A DNA stretch of 64,000 bases from Flavonifractor sp052065355 (GTDB taxonomy: Bacteria; Bacillota; Clostridia; Oscillospirales; Oscillospiraceae), in assembly GCF_052065355.1 (NCBI RefSeq), contig NZ_JBQHUF010000001.1, positions 310,001 to 374,000 of the forward strand, in the 5' to 3' direction. Positions 41,405-49,400 of this stretch are shown in pieces. Each line of letters starts with the position of its first letter. Within the stretch, counting starts at the first letter, position 1. The translations under genes and the position numbers were made by a program. The notes under the pieces are model-generated. The model ran no database searches and was not told the DNA's origin. It saw only the letters and a list, made by a program, of their open reading frames with translations.

Positions 41405-41973
41405 AACTGGTCCTCCTCGTGTTGTTGAATGACCCTGGCGATGGTTTCCGCCGCGATGCGGGAACCGGATTCATTGGGGTGAACGCCGTCAGAGGCATAA
41501 AGGTCTTGCGTATCAGACAACTCGTAAAACCGTTGCCCCACATCGGCGACGAGGGCTTGGTTTTCCCGAGCGGCCCTGTGGTACGCCTCATACATTTCTC
41601 GAGCCATTTCATCATAGTCCCAACCCTTGGACGCCAGCTTGGCTCCGCCCTTCTGGTAGGCCCATGTGGCATAGAGAATAGGAGTGGCCCCATTTTTTCG
41701 GATTTGACGGCAAAGCTGCTCCACGCTGGAAAAGAAGCTTTTGGGGGAGGAAATAGGCCCATGGCTCATTTCCTGAAGTACCACATAATCCCAGCGTTCA
41801 TATTCAAGGGCTGCCTGAGTCTGCGCGCCTAGTTTGGTTTTGGGGTTCAGATGCTCAGATAGCCGTGCTCCGCCCCGGGTGTGGGGGACCACTTCCGCGC
41901 CGGTCAGCTGGGCCAGTGTCTGGGGCATGTTGTTTGTAAAGGTGAAGCTGTTGCCCAGTATGAGAATCCGCAT
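41401..41973 (-). CDS. SGNH/GDSL hydrolase
   Basis: 190 residues. Start ATG 41973 has GAGGAG 7 nt upstream. Block I ILGNSFTFTNN with Ser in GNSF; WDYVVLQEMSH; C-terminal SDGVHPNESGS with Asp and His. No signal peptide, so cytoplasmic esterase/lipase-like activity; substrate unknown. Adjacent to the CAT-family gene. Confidence 0.87.
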   Translation of the reverse strand: MRILILGNSFTFTNNMPQTLAQLTGAEVVPHTRGGARLSEHLNPKTKLGAQTQAALEYERWDYVVLQEMSHGPISSPKSFFSSVEQLCRQIRKNGATPILYATWAYQKGGAKLASKGWDYDEMAREMYEAYHRAARENQALVADVGQRFYELSDTQDLYASDGVHPNESGSRIAAETIARVIQQHEEDQL

Positions 41974-41974
41974 G

Positions 41975-42619
41975 TCAATGCTCCTCGGTAATTTTAGATC
42001 CATCCAGCCGTGCCTGCAGGCTATTGACAAAACGACACAGGTGGAAGCCGTCACATACCGCATGGTGAACCTGGATTGCCAGGGGCAGCAGGGTTTTGCC
42101 GCTCTCTTCATAGTACTTGCCCATGGTAAAGATGGGCAGCAGGAACGTGTAGCCCTTTTGCAGGTTCAGATTAAATCCCTCAAAGCTGGCCCATGGGAGC
42201 ATGGATACGGGAAAGGTATTTTCCGGCGTAACAGGTTTGGATGCTATGCCTGGATTCCCACCGTACTCAGCCATGTCCAGCCGATACGCTTCACAGAAGA
42301 CTTCATAGTCGGGGGTGTACTCAGTCCAGAGGTTAGAAAATGTCTCGCTGTCCTTGTGGAAAATAGTATAGCAGGGGTGCACACGGTCGTAGAACCCCAG
42401 ATCTCCCGTCTCGTCGATGGCCATGCGGAATTCCTCCCGACAGTTGACCTCTGAAGCGATGTGGTACAGCATGGTTGGATACAGCTTCTGCCCTTGCCGG
42501 AGAAGCCTGGTGATGTCCAGCTTAAATACTGCGCTGTAGGTGCAGGGCACCTGAGAAAAGTAGTGGTCAAAATACTCCTTGCGGGCCCAGTGCTCACGAT
42601 CGATATGGGTAAAGCTCAT
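41975..42619 (-). CDS. Chloramphenicol acetyltransferase-family protein (type A)
   Basis: 214 residues, full length for CatA. Catalytic motif VHHAVCDGFHLCRF (HHxxxDG) and an N-terminus FTHIDREHWARKEYFDHYF. Resistance is possible, but the genomic setting in a housekeeping-like operon makes another acceptor equally likely. Overlaps the upstream gene by 4 nt. Confidence 0.9.
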   Translation of the reverse strand: MSFTHIDREHWARKEYFDHYFSQVPCTYSAVFKLDITRLLRQGQKLYPTMLYHIASEVNCREEFRMAIDETGDLGFYDRVHPCYTIFHKDSETFSNLWTEYTPDYEVFCEAYRLDMAEYGGNPGIASKPVTPENTFPVSMLPWASFEGFNLNLQKGYTFLLPIFTMGKYYEESGKTLLPLAIQVHHAVCDGFHLCRFVNSLQARLDGSKITEEH

Positions 42620-43974
42620 TTTGCGCCTTCCTCCTTTGCGCGCTCCACGACCTTTTGATAGGGACCGATGATATACTGATTCATCTGTCCTTTCATTTTC
42701 TGCTGTACCGATGGGATGGCCAGCATAGCGCCAACCAGCTTCATCTGCAAAATGCGTTTTTTCTGCTTCTGAGGGAAATCGTAGATGCCATGCGCTTTAT
42801 AAAATTTGTGGTCGGCCTTCATCATGCCCTGCATGACATAGATAAGGTCACGGAAGATCTTCATACCGCCTACACCGTAGAAATTAGCCGGCCGGGAGAG
42901 CTTTTTCTCCAGAGCAAACGCCAGAGAATCGGCCAGAGCTTGAATGTCTGCCGCTGTATTTCCCTCGTCGGTGGCTACGCCGCACAGATAGTTGCCGCCC
43001 ACCTCGCTGCGGCCCTCCACGATCATACGCAGATTACTCTCATACTGGTAGTCACCGCTGATGAGATAGGCAATGGGTGTTCCGTGGGTGACGGTGCGGT
43101 GACCATTGCAAAACTGCCGGTCGTCATAGCACTTGAAGCTGGAGTGGGTGTAGTGGTCCGAGATGGTAAAGGCATAGACAAAGGCGTCGGCGGTCTGAAT
43201 GGTGCTGCGCAAAAATTCGTCAAATCCGTCTTTGTGGACGCACTTACCGGTAATTGCGCAGCCAAAGCAGCCAAGACAGCCGCCGGAGAAGGGAAAGTCC
43301 CGCAGATTGACTACCCGGCTTTCAAAAGGCAAAGCGGAACGGAAATCAGCGATCATATTTTGCAGATTTTCATCTTCGGGAGCGCAATTGGTGACGATGA
43401 CTACATCCTTGTCCTTGCGTTTGGAAGGGGAGGAGAGTACCGGCTGATAAACGGTTTTCACTCGCTGAGGCGCTCTGGCGGGCGGTGTGACGAGAAGCTC
43501 ATGTTCACAGGAGAACAGCAGCTGATCGAAAAAGTTCCGGGCGTCCCGCTGACCCTGCTGGGTGAGCAGGTCGTCCATGTCGGCAGACAGACCACGCACC
43601 ACCTTCATTCCCAAGTCAAAGCAATTCTCCTCCACGTATCGATGGGCGGTCACATCGTAAAAATGCTTGGAGGTGGTAATTTGAGAGGCAAATTTTCCAG
43701 AGAGGTCCACGCCATCGGCTTTGATCAGTTCAATGAGCCGGTGAAGCTGATAGGGGGCAATAAAGGTATAGACCGGATAGCAGAACAATAGCAGATCCGC
43801 CAGCTCCAGCTCCGCTCGCAGGGGAGCAAAATCCCTCTCATAGCTTTTGAGGCGCTGGCCCACCGGAAGAATGGTAAAAGTATGTTCGGGGTGCAGGGCC
43901 TGCAAATATAAGGCTGTATGGACTGTGGTGGAGTTTTTGCCCTTAGGACTGGCGTTCAAAACAAGAATCTTCAT
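42616..43974 (-). CDS. Tandem flavodoxin/NADPH-dependent FMN-reductase-fold protein
   Basis: 452 residues from ATG 43974. First unit (about 1-180): LVLNASPKGKNSTTVHTALYL, LFCYPVYTFIAPYQL. Second unit (about 200-400): IVTNCAPEDENLQNM, then GGCLGCFGCAITGKCVHKDG, DAFVYAFTISDHYTHSSFK. Cys-rich GCLGCFGC matches iron-sulfur flavoprotein-like loops. The C-terminal 80 residues are basic and helical. Duplicated reductase; substrate unknown. Confidence 0.87.
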   Translation of the reverse strand: MKILVLNASPKGKNSTTVHTALYLQALHPEHTFTILPVGQRLKSYERDFAPLRAELELADLLLFCYPVYTFIAPYQLHRLIELIKADGVDLSGKFASQITTSKHFYDVTAHRYVEENCFDLGMKVVRGLSADMDDLLTQQGQRDARNFFDQLLFSCEHELLVTPPARAPQRVKTVYQPVLSSPSKRKDKDVVIVTNCAPEDENLQNMIADFRSALPFESRVVNLRDFPFSGGCLGCFGCAITGKCVHKDGFDEFLRSTIQTADAFVYAFTISDHYTHSSFKCYDDRQFCNGHRTVTHGTPIAYLISGDYQYESNLRMIVEGRSEVGGNYLCGVATDEGNTAADIQALADSLAFALEKKLSRPANFYGVGGMKIFRDLIYVMQGMMKADHKFYKAHGIYDFPQKQKKRILQMKLVGAMLAIPSVQQKMKGQMNQYIIGPYQKVVERAKEEGAK

Positions 43975-44024
43975 GGAGGCTCCTCCCATTGGTGGCGCAG
44001 CTGCGGATCCATCTGCTGCTGCTT

Positions 44025-45596
44025 TTATGTACGCAGCCGGAAGGTTTTGGGTGCGAATTTATAGACCAGGATGCAGGCGACGATGGAGTACAGCACGCAA
44101 AAGATGATGCACGCCACGCCAAATATCAAGATCGGCAGTCGGAGATTCATCATCGCATAGCATGCCACATAAGTCAAGATCATCACGATGCGGTAAGTTC
44201 CGCACTTCATCTCCGTTCCCGCTGTATAGGGCTGCAGCAGATAATAGACGGTCAAATAGTGGATGGAGAAGAACATGCTCATGGTCAGGATGGAAACCAG
44301 CAGCACCACATAGTTGAGGGGATTGTCCGTTCCGCCGGAGAGGCAGAGGATCAAACAGAGGCCCACGCCAATGACCAGGGCTGGTACGGCGTTGATTTTC
44401 ATGATCTCCCGCAGGCGGATCTGGAACAGCTTGAGTACGAAACCGGGCTGCTTATAGAAAGAGTAGGTCAGCAAGCTGTGGTCGCAGTTCATAAACAGCG
44501 CTTTGGTGAAGCCGGTGCCTCGATTGATTATGTACATGATGAATGTGAAATATGGGAGCCAGGTCATTACCATATGATTGATGTCTGCTTTTGTTCCTGG
44601 CTGCAGGACCATGAGCAATATAATGCCGCAGCAGAGAATTGCGCAGACACCGGCGATCCGGGTGGTGGATTTCCATAAAATTTTTTTGTGCCGCTTGATG
44701 AATAGCTCGTTTAGATACTCAAATCCATTTTTGCGGCTGGTAATGGTGGTGTCCGCGGAGATAGTCTTTTCACTGGCAGTTTTGACTGCATTTTTGACGG
44801 TGTCCATCTGGGAGAGCATTTGGGAGAGCAGCTCCTGATTTATCTCCCGGTAATACCGAAAGGTCAGGACCCGCCGGAGACAGAGAAGACCTGCCGGGAT
44901 CCATATCAGCCACAAAACAGCGGAAACCTTCAGCGGCAGCACAAACCCCAGCGCCGGGGAAAGATAGGCCAGCACCAGCAATATACCTGTCAGCAGCCAG
45001 GCAAATTTTTGCAGCTTATTCTCATTGCGCACATAGCCGCTTTTTTCGTAATCCCGCAGGGAATAGGCGGCTACGGCCAGCTTGGCTCCTGCCACACAGA
45101 AAGGAATCAGCAGGCAGAGCCAGAGCGGAACGCCGCGATCCAGTCCAAACAGAATGGTACAGGGGAGGAAGCCTATCACGGTCTTGCATAAAGCATAGCC
45201 ATAGTTGACCAGCGTATAAGACCGGGCGTTCATCCGCATGAGGATCATAGCATAGTACTTATCCCGGGTAGGGTCAAAAAGACTGGTGTTCATATACGAG
45301 CCGATCAGCGTCAGGAACAGCAGGATATGTAGGAAAAGCAGCTGGGAGGGCGGGGCCTGATAGAGAAGCCCCAGGCCGCAGACCATAGTCAGGAAGTAGA
45401 TGAACTTAAAAAGGAAGATGGATATGAGTTCCCACAGCACCGACAGGACATTGGCAAAAATCTTGAGTCCCCTGACCTGATACAGGGTGGCAGGGAGGAG
45501 GCGACCCAGCAATGGGATCTGCTTCAGGGAGTACAAAATGCCGTTAACCCGGTAAGTGTTCCTCAGGGAAAAAGAAATGCGCAGTGTTTTAAGCAT
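44025..45596 (-). CDS. ABC transporter permease-like membrane protein
   Basis: 523 residues, about 12 hydrophobic segments (FKFIYFLTMVCGLGLLY, FLHILLFLTLIGSYMN, IAGVCAILCCGIILLMVL, ILIFGVACIIFCVLYSIVAC). Overlaps the ATPase gene by 8 nt, so it is the membrane partner of an ABC exporter. No sequence family named with confidence. Confidence 0.8.
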   Translation of the reverse strand: MLKTLRISFSLRNTYRVNGILYSLKQIPLLGRLLPATLYQVRGLKIFANVLSVLWELISIFLFKFIYFLTMVCGLGLLYQAPPSQLLFLHILLFLTLIGSYMNTSLFDPTRDKYYAMILMRMNARSYTLVNYGYALCKTVIGFLPCTILFGLDRGVPLWLCLLIPFCVAGAKLAVAAYSLRDYEKSGYVRNENKLQKFAWLLTGILLVLAYLSPALGFVLPLKVSAVLWLIWIPAGLLCLRRVLTFRYYREINQELLSQMLSQMDTVKNAVKTASEKTISADTTITSRKNGFEYLNELFIKRHKKILWKSTTRIAGVCAILCCGIILLMVLQPGTKADINHMVMTWLPYFTFIMYIINRGTGFTKALFMNCDHSLLTYSFYKQPGFVLKLFQIRLREIMKINAVPALVIGVGLCLILCLSGGTDNPLNYVVLLVSILTMSMFFSIHYLTVYYLLQPYTAGTEMKCGTYRIVMILTYVACYAMMNLRLPILIFGVACIIFCVLYSIVACILVYKFAPKTFRLRT

Positions 45597-46296
45597 AGCT
45601 TTCCTCTTTCAGCGCCGCAATGATTTTTTCCTTGAATTCCTGATTGTCCAGATTGGACTTTTCCACGGCCTCCAGCTCTCCATGACTGAGCAGCACAATT
45701 TCGTCGCAGAGATCCAGGGCCAGATCCATAATATGGGTGGAAAAGATGGTAATCCTGCCATCTTTCAGGGAGCGAAGCAGCTGCTTCATTTCCTCAGCTA
45801 CCACCACATCCAGAGAGGTCAGAGGCTCGTCCAACAGCAGAACTTTCGGCTGGGCAATGATGTTGATGAGCATCTGCATTTTGTTCTTCATGCCGTGGGA
45901 GTAGTCCTTGAGCAGCTTATCCCGATCTTCGGGCGCAATACTCATCATGTCAAAGTATTCGTCCAGAGACTTGGGCGTTTGGATGGAAGACCCATTGATG
46001 TCCAAAAAGAATTTTAAAAACTCTCGACCCGTCAGAAATTCTGGTACGGTGGGGGTGGAGAGAACGTACCCGATGTCCTCTGCTGCCACTTCTCGGTGCA
46101 CGCCGTCCTCTTCCAGAAAGAAGGTACCGCCGTCAGCTCTGAGATCGCGGTTCAGACAGTTAAAAAGCGTTGTCTTACCGGCGCCGTTTCGTCCCAGCAG
46201 ACCGTAGATCTTTCCCTCCTGGAAGGTAAAATCAATGTCTTTCAAGACCTCTTTCTGCTCAAAGTGCTTTGAAAGGTGCTCAATGATAAATTTCAT
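45589..46296 (-). CDS. ABC transporter ATP-binding protein
   Basis: 235 residues from ATG 46296 (AAGGAG upstream). Walker A GRNGAGKTT, signature YSHGMKNKMQM (SHGMKNK variant), Walker B VLLLDEPLTSLD, STHIMD. First gene of the long minus-strand run; its promoter is at 46370-46398. Works with the overlapping permease. Confidence 0.92.
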   Translation of the reverse strand: MKFIIEHLSKHFEQKEVLKDIDFTFQEGKIYGLLGRNGAGKTTLFNCLNRDLRADGGTFFLEEDGVHREVAAEDIGYVLSTPTVPEFLTGREFLKFFLDINGSSIQTPKSLDEYFDMMSIAPEDRDKLLKDYSHGMKNKMQMLINIIAQPKVLLLDEPLTSLDVVVAEEMKQLLRSLKDGRITIFSTHIMDLALDLCDEIVLLSHGELEAVEKSNLDNQEFKEKIIAALKEESYA

Positions 46297-46369
46297 TGGT
46301 TTCTCCTTGTTATCATACATTTTGGCAAATAAAGGACAAATCTTATCCCATGGAAGTAACCTTGTCGAC

Positions 46370-46398
46370 ATTATACGGTTTTACGAAAAGAAAGGCAA
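46370..46398 (-). promoter_or_regulatory. Promoter of the 13-gene minus-strand run
   Basis: Minus strand TTGCCT (complement of 46393-46398), 17 nt, TATAAT (complement of 46370-46375), about 75 nt before the ATPase start. Confidence 0.75.
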
Positions 46399-46429
46399 TT
46401 CCCTCCGGCAGAATTTCCGTATACGATGA

Positions 46430-46472
46430 GATCGCCCTCTGTGTCAGACTCGGTCTGGCGCAGAGGGCGATC
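46430..46472. terminator. Hairpin between the LRR gene and the ABC promoter
   Basis: 12-bp stem (GATCGCCCTCTG with its complement), 19-nt loop. Close to the stop of the LRR gene; T-tract poor. Confidence 0.7.
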
Positions 46473-46487
46473 CTGGGATAAGCGAAA

Positions 46488-49400
46488 TTAGGATTCTGAA
46501 ACCTGCCACTTTTGGCAGAGCGGAGCCAGCGTCAAAGGATCCAACAGATAGACGACTGTTTTTGCTGTGCTGGCGTCGGCGGCGTATTGGAGCGTAAGGT
46601 CCAGCGTTTCGTCAGGCTTCAGCTCCTTCGCTACAGCCCGGCTGGCAAGCATCTGCCCATCGGAACTGTATACGGCAAGAATCATATGGACATCGGCCGT
46701 TTCGCCGGACCGGTTGGTCAGGACAGCGGTCTGGGTGCCGGCGGTGTCACTGCTGATCGTTACCGGCAGTTCCTCCTGCGTATAGGAAAGCTTTTCTGTG
46801 GCGCGGTACTCCACTGCACCGCATACTGCGCACAGCCTATGCTGAAGTCCGCCAGCCGTATGGGTGGCTTCGGTCTCCGTTTCCCATGGGCCAAATTGAT
46901 GATCCGAGCAGAGGTCTTCCACAGTCAGCAGCTCTACCTCCATAATGTCGCCGCACACCGGACAGCAGCGTACAGCAAAGCCGTCATAGGCCTCTGTGGG
47001 CTGGACCACCACTTCTCGTTCCCCTGGAGTACAGGTGTGGGGGGCGACTACGCCGAGCTGGTAGGTATAGGTGTTTCCCTCGCTGTCCTCAATGTGCAGG
47101 ATACCGCCTGCCTGGCTGGTGGGCGTCACTGAGATCAAGCCGTCTCCGGTGAAGGTGAGCACGCCATTCTCCATTACTGCGGTATCGTTATCACAGGATA
47201 GGATAAAGTCTGCGGCTGTATCTTCAGCGGAGAGCAGCCCCAGGGAGGAATCCGCCCGCTCCAGCCATACCCGGAAGCTCGTGTTGCCGGAGGCTGAGGT
47301 GGCTTTCAGCTGGGTGATTTGATCTTCAACTGTCTGGAGGTATTGGATCGCTTCGTCTTTGTGGAAGGGATCGTCCAGACCGGGGACCAGCTGAAGGATA
47401 CCGGGCACGGTGTCCTCATACATGGAGCCAAAGCCATACTGAATGTAAGCCATCAGCGTCCTGCTCAAATCCGTCACGCCGAAATACTGGACGTGTCCCG
47501 GCGTGGTGGAATAGGACCAGGGAATACTGGTCGTGTTATCCTCGTCCTCCGTCATGAACACACCTGCGAGAACAAAGCGGATAGGAATTGCGGAGATCAG
47601 CGTGCGGATGGAGTCAAAGATATCAAACTTACGGCTCTCTCCGCCGCCGGAGGCCAGCTGATTGCCCAGAGCGTCCACCTGCTTGACCAGCTTGGACAGG
47701 TCCTCATAGGCGGTTTCTTTCAGCCACTTTCCGGGATCCTGTGACATGGCGTCCAGGGAGGCGGTAACTCCCGAGTTGCCCATTTTCAGCAGGGCGTCTA
47801 AAGTCTTGTCTCCGGTGGAGGAGTAGGAGGTGTACAAGGTGGAGAGCTTTTTGTGCAGCTGAGAGAAGAGCTCCAGCTTTTTAGCGTCCTCATTCTGCAG
47901 ATTGAAGTCAAAGCCATCCAGGGCTTTGATGGCGCCGGTGACTGTTTTCTGCAGCGTCTGCGCGGCATTGATGCCGGCCTTCACCGCCTTGAAGGCATTG
48001 AGCATCTGTTCCGCGCCGTCCACCATCCCGATCAGCTTCTCCAACTGCTGCTCGGCCAGTTCCGACTCAAAGAAGATGTTCACTGTCATCTCCATGATAA
48101 GCTTGTCGCCTGGTCGGAATTCCCGTATGGTTCGGGAGGAATACCACTGGGAGGTATCGATCTTTTCCTTGGTGGTACCGTCGGCGTAATAATAAATCAT
48201 GCCCTGCTCGATCTGGACCTTGTGGCTGAGGTTATACAGGGTGATGTTGGAGACGTTCTCCAGGGTAATGGTGATGGGATAGTCGTCATTGTAGTAGGTG
48301 GAGCTGGGGAACTCAAAGTGAAGGTGGAGCGCGTTGCCCGCCCATACCTGCAACTGATTCTGGCAGATGAAGGTCTGGTCGATCTCCTCCTCAAAGGGCA
48401 TGATCTTACCCTGGAGGCGGGCATTGACTGAATAGCTCCCCGCGGTGTCGCCCCGCACATACCAGTGGACGGAGTGACTCTCACCGCCGGCCAGGTCGGG
48501 GAGGGACTGAGTCAGTGTCTGGGGTGAGCCCACCATCGCTGCCAGGGACAGACCTTCCGGCAGTTCCAGCGTGGCACTCAGGTTTTCCAGCGTGTCGGTC
48601 ATAGAGTTGTTGACCACCAGCATCTCCACGTCAAACATCTCTTTCAGCCAGCGGACCTCGCCCCGGATGATGAGGTAGAAATACTCGCTGACCGGGTAGA
48701 TGGTGAGGCTCTCTCCGTCGTTCGAGGAGCCGGAGGGCAGGAAAAAGTGACCTTTGCCCTCTCCGTCGTCGATCCAGACCACGGAGGAACTCCCGCTTCC
48801 GCCTCCGCCTCCACCGCCAGAGCTGCCGCCGCTGCCGCCGCCGCTTCCGCTGCCGGTACCGAAGCCGCCGAACAGGTAGCCAAATTCGCCCATGTAGTAG
48901 GTTAGGCTCAGCCAGTCGATTTCAGGCTCAAAAACCAATTTGAGCTCGTATTTATATACATGCTGATTGCCAACCGCGTCTACATCGATTCCTGCTTCCA
49001 GGATCTCGTCATAGGACATGCGATGGGAGGTCACGGTTGCGTCGTAGACCGGCTGGCTGCTCATGCCTACCGCAGGCAGCTCGTTGAGTCCGCTGGTGAC
49101 TGTGATACGGAAGCTGCGGGGCTGACAACCGGCGGCGGTGACGCAGATGGCCTGCTGGCCCTGAGGCAGCAGCAGCTGAGCCTTGCCGCTTTCGTCAGTG
49201 ACCGCCGATACCTCGGTGCCATCCTCCAGCGTGGCCAGGATCTGAGCGCCGGAAAGCGGCTCCAGGCTCTGAGCATTGACCACAGTGAAACGGACAGTGC
49301 CCATATCCTCCGAGGCCTCCAGCTTGGGGATGACTTGGGTTTCTACTGCACCATCTATGGAACACTCCCGGTGCATGCTGCCCTCTTCCCAATAGGTGGC

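Noticed and set aside
42655..43791. Plus-strand open frame opposite the tandem FMN reductase
   Set aside because: No ribosome site, no motif; shadow of the minus-strand gene.
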